Of a stretch of DNA of 64,000 bases, positions 8,096-16,355 are shown piece after piece; the stretch's first letter is position 1; each line of letters begins with the position of its first letter. Origin of the DNA: Candidatus Tayloriibacteriota bacterium. GTDB taxonomy: Bacteria; Patescibacteria; Paceibacteria; UBA9973; UBA6065. The notes under the pieces are model-generated. The model was given only the letters and a program-made list of their open reading frames with translations, had not been told where the DNA came from and made no database searches. The position numbers were made by a program, and so were the translations under genes. The DNA lies in assembly GCA_016215405.1 (NCBI GenBank), contig JACRJQ010000006.1, forward strand, positions 1 through 64,000, given 5' to 3'.

Positions 8096-9172
8096 CTATT
8101 CTTCGAGATCCGGCTTCTCTATAGACAGAGGATCGAGTCCGACTGCGGTGCCTGTTATGCGCAAGACGTCCTTGTCGACCTTCTTGAGCTCCTTTGAGGA
8201 GAACATATATTGATTCACGACCGTCGCTAGGTTGTTTCCGAGCTTATTATGGTATTCCTCGTAAGCCTTGAGGTGTTTGCCGAGCTCCCCTACCCTCTGG
8301 ACGATGTCTTTGGCGGTATCTTCGATCTGCATCGCTTTGAGGCCCTGGAGGACGGTCTGGAGATACGCGAGGAAGGAAGTCGGCGAGACGATGATGACCT
8401 TGTATTTATTGGCGGCGCGCTGTATGAGATTGTCCGTATCTTCGGTTATCGCGCCCACTTTATTGACGAGGAGGTCGTAGTAGATCGCCTCATGCGGTAT
8501 GAACATGAACGCGAAATCCATAGTGCCCTCGTTCGGGCGTATGTATTTCGAGGTCTCGACGATACGATTCTTGAGGTCGTTCACGAAGAGCTTCTCCAGA
8601 CGGAGCTTCTCCGAATCGTTCTTCTCCTCGGCGAGTCGGTTATAGTTCTCGAGAGAGAACTTCGAATCGACCGGAATAAGCTTGTCTTTGACCTTCACGA
8701 CGGCATCCACGATCTCTCCGTCTTTGAATCCGTACTGCATCTGGTAGCTTCCGGGCGGCAAGACGTTCTTAAGCAAGGTCTCCAGATAGTATTCGCCCAG
8801 GATCCCGCGCTGTTTCGGATTCTTCAATATGTCTTGAAGGTTCTGCAGCTGGTCGGCGAATCCGACCATCTGCTTTCCGGTCTCCTCTACCCTCGTCACC
8901 TTCTCCGTCATAGAGGTGACCTCCCGGAGGAATTTATCGACGAGCTTCTGGGACTCCGAGAACTGATTCCTCATAGAATCGGTCATCGTGCGATTCGTCT
9001 CGCCCATCTTTTCATCCACCGTCCTCGACAGGTTGTTCATCTGCTCCAAAAGGAGCTTGAGCCCTGTATCGTCCTGCTTGGGAGCCTCTCTCTTTCGAGC
9101 CACGAAATAGAGCACGCCCGCGTTGATAAGGAGGATAAGCGCTCCGATAGCGATGATAAGGCCTGTTTCCAT
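8096..9172 (-). CDS. rmuC: RmuC-family DNA recombination protein
   Basis: The protein has 358 residues: an N-terminal membrane span (4-24), a coiled coil to about 115, then the RmuC domain. That domain carries a PD-(D/E)xK-like nuclease core (GILGEYYLETLL at 123-134, EIVDAVVKVK at 153, IPVDSKF at 166-172). In E. coli RmuC limits inversions at short inverted repeats. The minus strand has TATAAT exactly six bases before the ATG, so the mRNA is probably leaderless. It appears to head an operon with the two LamG prepilins. Confidence 0.93.
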   Translation of the reverse strand: METGLIIAIGALILLINAGVLYFVARKREAPKQDDTGLKLLLEQMNNLSRTVDEKMGETNRTMTDSMRNQFSESQKLVDKFLREVTSMTEKVTRVEETGKQMVGFADQLQNLQDILKNPKQRGILGEYYLETLLKNVLPPGSYQMQYGFKDGEIVDAVVKVKDKLIPVDSKFSLENYNRLAEEKNDSEKLRLEKLFVNDLKNRIVETSKYIRPNEGTMDFAFMFIPHEAIYYDLLVNKVGAITEDTDNLIQRAANKYKVIIVSPTSFLAYLQTVLQGLKAMQIEDTAKDIVQRVGELGKHLKAYEEYHNKLGNNLATVVNQYMFSSKELKKVDKDVLRITGTAVGLDPLSIEKPDLEE

Positions 9173-9178
9173 GCCGAC

Positions 9179-9184
9179 ATTATA
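9179..9184 (-). promoter_or_regulatory. -10 box of rmuC, six bases from the ATG
   Basis: A consensus TATAAT ends six bases before the start codon. Transcription would begin at or next to the A of ATG. Confidence 0.6.
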
Positions 9185-9230
9185 CCAGAGAGAAGCGTGA
9201 TAGAATGGCCGTATATCAAAGGAACCACAT

Positions 9231-9683
9231 ATGTCACTTCACCAAACGATAAGGACCCATATAAAGGAGGCGATGATAGCGAAAAACGAGACGAGGACCC
9301 TCGTTCTGCGCGGAGTCCAGGCCGAGATCCAAAAGGAGCTCATCGCCAAGAAATCCGCAGCGAACGAAGCGACCGACGAAGAGACCCTCGCCGTCATAAA
9401 GAGGCTCGTAAAGCAGAGAAAGGATTCGATCGAGCAATTCGAGAAGGGCGGGCGACCCGATCTCGCCCTATCCGAGAAAAACGAGCTTGCCGTCCTGCAG
9501 GCATACCTCCCTGCCACGATGCCCAAGGACGAGATAAAGAAGTTCGCCCTCGCGAAGAAAGCAGAGCTCGGCGTAACGGATAAATCCGGCGCAGGAAAGC
9601 TCATAGGCGCTATATCGAAGGAGCTCAAGGGTAAAGCCGAGGGCAGCGATATAAAGGCGGTAGTCGACGAGATGTTCGCCTAA
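9231..9683 (+). CDS. yqeY: GatB/YqeY domain protein
   Basis: At 150 residues this is the family's usual length. It carries the YqeY signatures LRGVQAEIQKELIA, VIKRLVKQRKDSIEQFEKGGR and the C-terminal helical tail domain (DKSGAGKLIGAISKELKG). The same C-terminal fold occurs in GatB, where it contacts tRNA; the role of free YqeY is unsettled. AAAGGA lies 7 bases before the ATG, one of the few clear Shine-Dalgarno sites in the window. It is monocistronic with a strong terminator. Confidence 0.93.
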   Translation: MSLHQTIRTHIKEAMIAKNETRTLVLRGVQAEIQKELIAKKSAANEATDEETLAVIKRLVKQRKDSIEQFEKGGRPDLALSEKNELAVLQAYLPATMPKDEIKKFALAKKAELGVTDKSGAGKLIGAISKELKGKAEGSDIKAVVDEMFA

Positions 9684-9704
9684 AGTCGAACAATCGAGAG
9701 ATGG

Positions 9705-9739
9705 AAAAGCCCCGGGCGCTTCGCGCCCGGGGCTTTTCT
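9705..9739 (+). terminator. Terminator of yqeY
   Basis: A GC-rich stem (AGCCCCGGGCGC and complement) with a tight loop is flanked by AAAA and TTTTCTT. It could act in both directions. Confidence 0.9.
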
Positions 9740-9768
9740 TGCCATTTCTTTTCATTCGTTTCCTACTA

Positions 9769-9797
9769 TTGACAAACCATGACGTTGGGTGTATAAT
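9769..9797 (+). promoter_or_regulatory. Consensus promoter of the 85-residue gene
   Basis: TTGACA and TATAAT, both perfect hexamers, are 17 bases apart. The leader is about 53 bases, pyrimidine-rich and without a Shine-Dalgarno. Confidence 0.85.
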
Positions 9798-9856
9798 AGT
9801 ATGGATAAGTTGTTTGAGATCACTTTCCTTCGAAACCTCAACCCCCTCCTACCGTC

Positions 9857-10114
9857 ATGGCACTCATGCTCTCCGATGCAGTTGCGGAAACGAGAAAGCT
9901 CGCGCACGGAAGAAACTATGGACAGGCAGCCGCAAAGGCTCTCCGCTCTATGGGCTTCTCCAAGCCGAGCATCTCCGTTCGGGTCGCACGGATCGTGAAC
10001 GATATCGGTTCGCCGGAAAACGTCTCGCTCATCTCTGCCGTCACCTCCTATCTCGGCAAAGAAGGCGGGATGAAATCCACCGCGAATCGCAGACAGCTCG
10101 TTCTCAGTCTGTGA
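9857..10114 (+). CDS. Small orphan protein, paralogue of the next gene
   Basis: This 85-residue soluble protein was not recognised as a known family. It aligns along most of its length with the 110-residue product immediately downstream: LSDAVAETR/LSGAVNLVR, then a helical segment, then IVNDIG/VENDIG followed by SLISAV/SILEAV and a terminal RR. It is predicted mostly helical. It has its own consensus promoter and a GC-rich hairpin after the stop (10123-10158), so it is an independent unit. The strong promoter suggests abundant expression. Confidence 0.75.
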   Translation: MALMLSDAVAETRKLAHGRNYGQAAAKALRSMGFSKPSISVRVARIVNDIGSPENVSLISAVTSYLGKEGGMKSTANRRQLVLSL

Positions 10115-10179
10115 AGACCTTCTCCCCCGCGCGCCGCTTAAGTGTGGCTCGCGGGGGATGGTTGTCTCTAGAGACGACC

Positions 10180-10208
10180 TTGACTCATTTCAATATGAAA
10201 GGTATCGT
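10180..10208 (+). promoter_or_regulatory. Promoter of the 110-residue gene
   Basis: TTGACT and TATCGT are 17 bases apart. The leader to the ATG at 10229 is about 15 bases with no Shine-Dalgarno. Confidence 0.6.
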
Positions 10209-10228
10209 ATTTTCAACAAGCTCCCGCC

Positions 10229-10561
10229 ATGGTCTACAAGCTCTCCGGCGCTGTAAATCTCGTGAGGTATGGGAAGGGCGGACTAAAGAAACGGGTGGCG
10301 AAGGTCTTTAAGGAGTGGGGCATCCCCAATCCTGAAAAGACCCTCGTGAAGGACCACGCTGTCGAAAACGACATCGGCGCGAATCCCGACGAATCGATCC
10401 TAGAGGCCGTCGCGCGACATGTCGTCGCGAAGATCCACAGGAAGCGATTCTGGGTGAAATTGACCCACCGCAGGCTCCCTGCCGCCCAGAAGAAGCCTGT
10501 CCCGGCTATCCGCCCCTCCCCTGCCAGGACCGTAACAGAGGAACAGACCGAGCTGTTCTAA
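10229..10561 (+). CDS. Small orphan protein, paralogue of the preceding gene
   Basis: The 110-residue protein shares the core of its upstream neighbour (residues 1-82) and adds a Pro/Ala-rich, acidic-ended tail (RLPAAQKKPVPAIRPSP, then TEEQTELF). No known domain was recognised. The core holds VENDIGANPDESILEAVARHVV. It has its own promoter and a strong terminator (10567-10600). Tandem small paralogues with separate promoters may be dosage- or condition-specific versions of the same function. Confidence 0.75.
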   Translation: MVYKLSGAVNLVRYGKGGLKKRVAKVFKEWGIPNPEKTLVKDHAVENDIGANPDESILEAVARHVVAKIHRKRFWVKLTHRRLPAAQKKPVPAIRPSPARTVTEEQTELF

Positions 10562-10566
10562 CGGCG

Positions 10567-10600
10567 AAGGCGCTCCACGAAGGAGCGCCTTTCTTTTTCA
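10567..10600 (+). terminator. Terminator after the 110-residue gene
   Basis: The 10-bp stem AAGGCGCTCC/GGAGCGCCTT with a 5-base loop is followed by TTCTTTTTC. Confidence 0.88.
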
Positions 10601-10615
10601 TCTAAGACTCCCGCT

Positions 10616-11572
10616 CTAAGCCTGAGGCGAGCTCGGGCCCTTGCCTGATCCCTCTTCGAGCTCTCGTATCTTATTCTTGAGCTCGACCATGCGAAGCTCC
10701 CGACCCACCATGAGCTTGTTCACTCTTTCGAGCTCCGTGTTAAGCCCCTTGAGCTCGTCGTATTTAAGGACGATCTCCTCTTGAGAAGACTGGAGCTCCT
10801 TGGTCCTCTTCGCCACTTCCTCTTCGAGCCCTTCCCGCGACCTCTTCATCTCGATGATCATCTGTTCGAAGCTCTTGGACAGGAGCCCGAATTCGTTCTT
10901 CGCCCTAGGCAAAGCGTCGAGTGCGTCTTGGCCCAAAGAACCTTTCGCGACCATCCCAGCCGCTTTGCGCAGCTTGTCTACGTTCGAAAGCAGGATCCTC
11001 TGGAGGACGAATATGAGGATAAAGGTCGTGACGCCGGCGGTGACGAGGAAGCCAGCGAAGAATATGTTCCTCAATACGGCCTTCTGCTCTGTGATGAAAT
11101 CGGTCCGTATCTTCACATACACGAAGAGGAAAGGCGCCTTGCCCGCGACCGAATAGATCGGCGTTATGCTCGCTATATAGTCGCCCTCCGCGTCAACCCC
11201 GTGAGCGACGACCTCTTCAGAGCCGCCGGTGAAATGCGACAAGTCTATCCGTCCGAGGTCGCCGGCGTTCTTGCCGAGGTCCTCCGGATCAGCAGAATAA
11301 TACACGGTCTCGTCGAAGCCGAAGATCATCGCCTCGGCGAGGTCCTCCCCGACGATCTGCTTCATGGTCTCCTTCTTGGAGAATGCCTCGAAATTGAGGA
11401 GCCCTTGGTTCATGAGCCTTCCGGGTACGGATATCTGGCTCTCAACGCGCGCGTCGATGTCTTCGGAAAAGCGGTCGACGTAGTAGTATCCGGCGACAGA
11501 AAGGACGATCGTCTGCATTATGATGATCGTAGCTATGAGCCGAAACGCGATCCTGTCGAAGAAATTGATCAT
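10616..11572 (-). CDS. Membrane receptor with HAMP domain and coiled coil, no kinase domain
   Basis: The protein has 318 residues. Two membrane spans (about 10-30 and 168-190) enclose an extracytoplasmic Cache-like sensor region (about 31-165). A HAMP segment (about 190-245) and a long coiled coil (245-308) follow, then a short Gly/Ser/Pro tail. Histidine kinase, GGDEF and methyl-accepting signalling domains are all absent. It starts 8 bases after the peptide-binding-protein gene ends, so the two are probably one operon and may form a sensor pair. Its output partner is not encoded next to it. Confidence 0.8.
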   Translation of the reverse strand: MINFFDRIAFRLIATIIIMQTIVLSVAGYYYVDRFSEDIDARVESQISVPGRLMNQGLLNFEAFSKKETMKQIVGEDLAEAMIFGFDETVYYSADPEDLGKNAGDLGRIDLSHFTGGSEEVVAHGVDAEGDYIASITPIYSVAGKAPFLFVYVKIRTDFITEQKAVLRNIFFAGFLVTAGVTTFILIFVLQRILLSNVDKLRKAAGMVAKGSLGQDALDALPRAKNEFGLLSKSFEQMIIEMKRSREGLEEEVAKRTKELQSSQEEIVLKYDELKGLNTELERVNKLMVGRELRMVELKNKIRELEEGSGKGPSSPQA

Positions 11573-11580
11573 TGTCGTCC

Positions 11581-13590
11581 TTATTCGATAAAGTACTGGC
11601 TCGGGTTCGTGGGCGCAGGGTTCGGATACACGAACGCGGCGGGCATCGCCTCGGGGACGTTCTTGAACCCGTCGCGCACGATGCCGAATCCGTCTACCGG
11701 AAGGCTTACCCCTATGGCATAGAACTGGTCCTTCGCTATGTCGAGGATCCTCGCCATGAGCTCGTTCTGCTTGGCCTCGTCTGCCGTTCTCCTGATCTCT
11801 CTATAGAGGCTCATCTGCTCCTTTACGATCTCCGGCGGCTCTTCCGCGAGCGGGTTATCGGGAGAAGTGAACCAGTAGCCCCACGCGAGCGCGTAATTAG
11901 ATTCGTTCGTGCTGCCGAACGGGAAATAATATCGCGGCTCCTGCATCACGTCTATGCCGCCGTCTCCGGTCCAAACGGCCGCGTCGTGGTCGAGGTTCGA
12001 TTTCCTTGAATAGAACGCGGTCCTGTCCGTCGTGTTGCCTATCTTCATATCTATGCCTACCGCCTTCCAATCCTCTTGGATCAAAGCGAGAGCCTTGGCA
12101 TCGCCCCAATCGACGGTGAATGTAAGCCTCTTTCCGTCCGGCCTCTTTCGATAGCCCGCGCTATCCCTCTCTTTGAGCCCGGCCCTATCGAGATAGCCGT
12201 TCGCCTTAGCGACATCGTATTCCGTATATTGCTTCGCCATCTCTTCGTCATAGAAGGGCGATTCCGGGCGAGGAGCGCCTTGATACGGTATGCCGTACCC
12301 GGCGAATATGAGGTCTATGATCCTCTCTCTATTTAAAGCGTGCGAGAGGCCGATCCTGAAATCCTTATTCTGGAATATCTCCCGGAGGGCAGGGTCTTTG
12401 TGGTTAAGGTTAAGCGAGATCATCATGGTGTTCATCGTCGCGAACACCGTCTTGAAGAGATGGTAGCCGCCCTTAGTCGCTCCGTCCTCGATAGCTGCGC
12501 GCGCGGTAGCGACGGATATCATGCTCGATCCGACGTTCCTGTCTTGCATATCGACCTTACCGGCGAGCACGAGATCTATTATCTTGCTCGAATCGTCCTC
12601 GATCGCGTATTCGAGCCTATTGATATAAGGAAGCTGGTTTCCCGTGGGGTCTATCTTCCAATAGTACGGATTCCTCGCCGCGACGAGCGGGGCATCCTTT
12701 CCGTAGATTCCTTGAAGCACCCAGGCGTTGAGGGTCGGGATCTCAGGATGTTGCCAACGGGTCTGATTATCAGGGGTGCCGATATTGCCGAACTTCGACT
12801 GAAAAAGATCGGCCCAATCCTTCGCTCCCGCATCCTTTACGGCCTGATCTATATCGGGATTATATTTCGGGTGATATCCAGAAAGCGCGTGCTTCGGGTA
12901 CGAGACGATCTCGCCGCCCTTAGGGTGCGCGAGAGACTGCAAAAAAAGGCTGTTGGGCTCTTCGAAGGAGAACTTTACGGCGCGGTCGCCGAGCCTCTCT
13001 ACCTTTACAGGCTTACCTCCGGCGATGAGCCAGTCCTGATAGACCGGCGTGAGCACCTTGTCCAGAAAGACGTCCTCATACCAGAACATTATATCGTCCG
13101 CGGTGAAGGGCTTTCCATCGGACCATTTCAACCCGTCGCGCAAATAGAAGGTATATTCCCTGCTGTCCGAGCTCACGTTGTAAGACTGGGCTATATTGGG
13201 GATGATGCCCGTCCAGCTCGCGTTCCAACGGACGAGATTCTCGTAGCCGAGATATCGCAGAAAAGCGTTGTGGTCGCTCTTGCTCTTCGCGACGAGATGC
13301 CAGGTGCCGCCGTATTTTCCGAGCTTCTCATGAGGCACTACGATAAGAGGGTTTTTGGGAAGCCTCTCCCCGACCGGCGGAAGCTCTCCTTTCGCCACCT
13401 TCTCCGCGAGTTCAGGAGCCTCGGAGAAGTTTCTCTCTCCTATGAAGGCCATTCCCCCTGTCGAGGGGCGCTTCGAGCCCCGGCCATCCATGGTCGAAAC
13501 ATAGAAATATCCTATCCCTGCGGCAAGGACGAGAAACGCGATCGCGATAGAGGCGACCTTGAAGACAGGCGTCTTCTCTGCAGGGTTCAT
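11581..13590 (-). CDS. Extracellular solute-binding protein, family 5 (peptide/nickel type)
   Basis: The protein has 669 residues: an N-terminal membrane anchor (about 12-31) rather than a lipobox, then an SBP_bac_5 fold. Typical signatures are EYTFYLRDGLKWSDGKPFTADDIMF, interrupted by family-variable loops, and FRIGLSHALNRERIIDLIFAGYG. It binds oligopeptides or similar ligands outside the membrane. No ABC permease or ATPase gene lies nearby; instead the HAMP receptor follows directly. It may therefore feed a sensor or depend on a transporter encoded elsewhere. TATAAT lies 9 bases before the ATG. Confidence 0.9.
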   Translation of the reverse strand: MNPAEKTPVFKVASIAIAFLVLAAGIGYFYVSTMDGRGSKRPSTGGMAFIGERNFSEAPELAEKVAKGELPPVGERLPKNPLIVVPHEKLGKYGGTWHLVAKSKSDHNAFLRYLGYENLVRWNASWTGIIPNIAQSYNVSSDSREYTFYLRDGLKWSDGKPFTADDIMFWYEDVFLDKVLTPVYQDWLIAGGKPVKVERLGDRAVKFSFEEPNSLFLQSLAHPKGGEIVSYPKHALSGYHPKYNPDIDQAVKDAGAKDWADLFQSKFGNIGTPDNQTRWQHPEIPTLNAWVLQGIYGKDAPLVAARNPYYWKIDPTGNQLPYINRLEYAIEDDSSKIIDLVLAGKVDMQDRNVGSSMISVATARAAIEDGATKGGYHLFKTVFATMNTMMISLNLNHKDPALREIFQNKDFRIGLSHALNRERIIDLIFAGYGIPYQGAPRPESPFYDEEMAKQYTEYDVAKANGYLDRAGLKERDSAGYRKRPDGKRLTFTVDWGDAKALALIQEDWKAVGIDMKIGNTTDRTAFYSRKSNLDHDAAVWTGDGGIDVMQEPRYYFPFGSTNESNYALAWGYWFTSPDNPLAEEPPEIVKEQMSLYREIRRTADEAKQNELMARILDIAKDQFYAIGVSLPVDGFGIVRDGFKNVPEAMPAAFVYPNPAPTNPSQYFIE

Positions 13591-13708
13591 ATGCTCTCAA
13601 TTATAGCCTGTAAGATACCTATCGGCTTTCGCCGGGTGTGGACATTGAGAGGCTCCTTCTGGCGCAGTGGGATATACTTAAGCCATTATAAGCATCTCAC
13701 CAATCAGC

Positions 13709-13903
13709 ATGCTAAGGAATAACGTGTTTAACCTGATGAATCAGGCGGTCCAGGAATCGAAGAGCGTCTGGCGCATCAAGAACCAGTATATGCAAGAAGC
13801 GGTCGGATCTGACGATATCATGGCTTTCTGGAGGAAGCTCGAGAAAGACAAGGAGGCTCACATAAGCGAGCTCCAGGCCCTCATTAAGAAATATAACGCT
13901 TAA
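13709..13903 (+). CDS. Small orphan helical protein (64 aa)
   Basis: The protein has 64 residues, rich in charged residues and Gln, and is predicted as two helices (NLMNQAVQESKSVW, KDKEAHISELQALIKKY). No family was recognised. It precedes another small gene by 5 bases and shares a terminator with it, so the two form a bicistronic unit. TATACT and TTATAAG upstream are possible -10 boxes. The function is unknown. Confidence 0.7.
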   Translation: MLRNNVFNLMNQAVQESKSVWRIKNQYMQEAVGSDDIMAFWRKLEKDKEAHISELQALIKKYNA

Positions 13904-13908
13904 AGCAT

Positions 13909-14187
13909 ATGGGACTCTTTTGGGACGATCCGAAGCCGCGCGTGACGAGGATCGAGTGGCAGAAGGTGAGGACTTCGCTCTTTAGCCGCGGGCTCAATAA
14001 AAAGGAGATAGACCTGATCGAAGGATTCTTTTACTCGAGCCTTAACGAGACGGGGATAAAGGACGCAGGCATACAGGAGAACGAGATATCCATGATGATC
14101 GAATGGCTCAAGCTGAACAGGGCTACCCACAAGATGTCCGACCAGAAGATCGCGCAAGTGGAAGACGCGCTGCGCGACAGGCTCTAG
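13909..14187 (+). CDS. Small orphan protein (92 aa)
   Basis: The protein has 92 residues, is soluble and predicted helical, with no recognised domain. Visible segments are IEWQKVRTSLFSRGLNKKEIDLIEGFF and a charged C-terminus ending in EDALRDRL. It is co-transcribed with the preceding 64-residue gene and ends at a bidirectional terminator shared with the convergent gene. Codon usage matches the neighbours, so a recent transfer is not suggested. Confidence 0.75.
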   Translation: MGLFWDDPKPRVTRIEWQKVRTSLFSRGLNKKEIDLIEGFFYSSLNETGIKDAGIQENEISMMIEWLKLNRATHKMSDQKIAQVEDALRDRL

Positions 14188-14193
14188 GAAAAG

Positions 14194-14220
14194 AAAAAGC
14201 CGCCCGAAGGGCGGCTTTTT
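14194..14220. terminator. Bidirectional terminator between convergent genes
   Basis: The stem GCCGCCC/GGGCGGC with a GAA loop is flanked by five As on the left and five Ts on the right. It serves both the 92-residue gene and the 113-residue gene. Confidence 0.9.
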
Positions 14221-14562
14221 CTATCTCCTCAAAGTGAAGGTCTCGACGCTCGCCGTTCCGTCTCTCTTGGCAGAGTATGTGAAATCGCCTATAAAGGCGT
14301 TGTGCCCGTCCTCGTAAAAGACGGTGCCCTCGCCATCGCGCATGTTTATCTCGGTCACGATGAATTTGCCGCCGAGGACTTCCTTTTCCGGCGAAAGCGC
14401 AGAGATGTTCGTCTGAAAATATTCGAAAAGCGACGAGGCCTGGACCTGCTCTTCTGTGGGTTGGGGCGCCTTCGGCGAAAAGGCATACGCAAGGGCGGCG
14501 AGAGCCAGGAGAAGAGCTAGGGCGGTAGCGTATCCCTTTATATCGCTATCTCGCAGCCGCAT
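14221..14562 (-). CDS. Anchored extracytoplasmic protein, paralogue of 15835-16179
   Basis: The protein has 113 residues: one N-terminal membrane span (about 10-28), then a small exported domain. The domain carries NISALSPEKEVLGGKFIVTE and TVFYEDGHNAFIGDF. The second paralogue keeps the same blocks (NISELSPVKESLGGSFFVT and TVRYEDGHSAYTADF), which defines a small family with conserved SP.KE.LGG and YEDGH motifs. The function is unknown. Its start overlaps the MFS gene by 17 bases, so the two are translationally coupled. Confidence 0.8.
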   Translation of the reverse strand: MRLRDSDIKGYATALALLLALAALAYAFSPKAPQPTEEQVQASSLFEYFQTNISALSPEKEVLGGKFIVTEINMRDGEGTVFYEDGHNAFIGDFTYSAKRDGTASVETFTLRR

Positions 14563-15784
14563 GATGCTTTCTCATTATGGAAGCGTAGACGAGGCAGAGG
14601 ATCGCGGAAGCGAGGGCGACGACGAACGCGACCTTGGAGAAGTTCATGGCATCGAGAAGCGCGCCCAAGACGATCGGCGCCGATATGTCGCCCACGGTGG
14701 CGAGAGTCTCGAAGGCTCGAGCCCTCTTCTCTCTCCCCTCCTCCGAGCCTAGCTTCGAGGAGAGAGCCGACTGCATAAGGGTGAAGAGCTCGAGAGCCGC
14801 GCCCAAGGCGAAGCTCGCCGCGAGCATCCAGGCATAATGCGGAAAGGCCGCGATGCCCGCTATGACGAGCGCCGTGCCGAAGAGGCCTCCTGTGACGAGG
14901 GCGTACTCGTCCTTCGCGTTCGTGAACTGGCGCAAAGAATAGGACATGAGCGACGGCACGATCCCTACGGCAGAGAGGAGGATGACGAACGAGAGGTCGG
15001 CCCCCCTCATATATGCGTACATAGGAGCGAAGAACCAGATGAAGGCCTCTATGAACCCCGTGAACACTGCGACTGCTCCGAGAAGTCTCAAGTGCCCGTT
15101 CCAGGATCGCCATTCGGACCAATCAGCGGCAAAGGCTTTTGCGAACGAAGCCCCAGCTTTGGCTTCGACCCTCTTCTCGGGAGGATCGAGCGGCGCCCCG
15201 CGAGCGATCGAGAGCGCTACGAGAGAGACCGGCGCAATGAGGAATAAAAGCCAATGGACTGGCACGAATGACGCCATAGCCATGCCCGCGAACGCCGCGC
15301 CGAGCCAGCCGAAATGAGTCCATGTATCTATATAGCCCAAAGAGGAGGCGACCGCGCGCTTCTCGGCCATACGGCGATAATAAGCGGCAGCGCCGGTATT
15401 CTCGAGGCTCCACAAGAATCCGTTAAGGGCGCGCGCGAGGACTATGAAAAGCGCCATCCCGAAGAGGCCCGCAAAAAGGTAGCTGAGGCCCACGAACGGA
15501 TAGAGGCTCAAGGCTATGATGATGAGATAACGCGCTGAAAGCTTGTCGGCGAGAGCTCCTGCGAACGGGATCGAAACGAGCAGCGCAACGTCGAAGACCG
15601 CTCTGAGAAGGCCGGCTTCGAGGAACGACCCGGAATTCCTGAATATGAGTATGGCGACAAGGGCCTCTCCGAAACCCCAGCCCGCCCACCTAGCCGCCCT
15701 CGCCCACGCGATATGCTTTACCCCCGACGAGAGCTCGTGGTGCCCTGTAGTCGATGGGTGCTTTCTGTGCTTTATAAGTTCCAT
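14546..15784 (-). CDS. Major facilitator superfamily transporter
   Basis: The protein has 412 residues and about 12 hydrophobic spans, with the MFS loop motif after span 2 (GALADKLSARYLI). The N-terminus is slightly extended and His-rich. The substrate cannot be read from the sequence. It is flanked on both sides by members of one small family of anchored proteins, suggesting that these are accessory proteins of the transporter or that the block arose by duplication. Confidence 0.88.
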   Translation of the reverse strand: MELIKHRKHPSTTGHHELSSGVKHIAWARAARWAGWGFGEALVAILIFRNSGSFLEAGLLRAVFDVALLVSIPFAGALADKLSARYLIIIALSLYPFVGLSYLFAGLFGMALFIVLARALNGFLWSLENTGAAAYYRRMAEKRAVASSLGYIDTWTHFGWLGAAFAGMAMASFVPVHWLLFLIAPVSLVALSIARGAPLDPPEKRVEAKAGASFAKAFAADWSEWRSWNGHLRLLGAVAVFTGFIEAFIWFFAPMYAYMRGADLSFVILLSAVGIVPSLMSYSLRQFTNAKDEYALVTGGLFGTALVIAGIAAFPHYAWMLAASFALGAALELFTLMQSALSSKLGSEEGREKRARAFETLATVGDISAPIVLGALLDAMNFSKVAFVVALASAILCLVYASIMRKHHAAAR

Positions 15785-15834
15785 ATGCTTTATGAAAAGC
15801 TAATGGAAATATTGTACCACGCGAGGAAGACGCG

Positions 15835-16179
15835 CTATTCCCTGATTTCGAACGACCTCATATCGATCGCGCCTCTTTCATCTATGGAATACGCGAAATC
15901 GGCGGTATAGGCGCTGTGGCCGTCTTCGTACCGGACAGTGCCCGCTCCCGCGCGCGCCTCTATCGACGTAACGAAGAACGAGCCTCCTAACGACTCCTTT
16001 ACGGGAGAGAGCTCCGATATATTGAGCCTTACGTAGTCTTCGACGGGCATGGCCCGCTCCTCGAACGGCGAACCGACGACGGATACCGGGACCGTACCGC
16101 TATTCATGCCGATCGCCGCCACGAGCGCGGCGATAGCGCAGAGGATGATAGCGAGAACGATATTCCTTCGGATGTTCAT
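15835..16179 (-). CDS. Anchored extracytoplasmic protein, paralogue of 14221-14562
   Basis: From the ATG at 16179 the protein has 114 residues; an in-frame ATG at 16203 would add eight. The nearer start is preferred because a TATTAT sits just upstream of it. It has one membrane span (about 7-25) and a small domain with NISELSPVKESLGG and YEDGHSAYTADF, shared with the gene beyond the MFS transporter. The function is unknown. It lies 50 bases upstream of the MFS start and is probably in the same transcription unit. Confidence 0.75.
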   Translation of the reverse strand: MNIRRNIVLAIILCAIAALVAAIGMNSGTVPVSVVGSPFEERAMPVEDYVRLNISELSPVKESLGGSFFVTSIEARAGAGTVRYEDGHSAYTADFAYSIDERGAIDMRSFEIRE

Positions 16180-16227
16180 AGATATAATACGTTCCGCGCC
16201 CATTCCCTGATTCAGGCCCTGACGTCC

Positions 16228-16256
16228 TTGATTAAAGGCCGGAAATTCTGTATTCT
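16228..16256 (+). promoter_or_regulatory. Promoter of the tRNA-Glu locus
   Basis: TTGATT and TATTCT are 17 bases apart. The predicted start lies about 13 bases before the first tRNA-Glu-like segment, so the intact tRNA at 16462 would be made by read-through. Confidence 0.55.
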
Positions 16257-16275
16257 CTAATTCGTTCGCCCAAGC

Positions 16276-16320
16276 GGCCCTATCGTCTAATGGTTAGGAC
16301 GGAAGCTTCTCAAGCTTTAA
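16276..16320 (+). pseudogene. 5' segment of a broken tRNA-Glu gene
   Basis: These 45 bases match the intact tRNA-Glu from base 1 to the variable loop with one difference, in the D-loop (GGTTA versus GGTCA). After 16320 the T-arm is unrecognisable and sequence leading into the 65-bp repeat follows. It keeps the acceptor 5' strand, D-arm and anticodon arm (anticodon CTC) but cannot fold a T-arm or acceptor stem. Confidence 0.85.
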
Positions 16321-16355
16321 GAGGGGCTGGAACGCGAGCGCTCGGAGCGTTTCAG

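Noticed and set aside
8249..9583. 444-codon plus-strand frame opposite rmuC
   Set aside because: It is antisense to rmuC and then out of frame with yqeY; rmuC and yqeY are both clear families.
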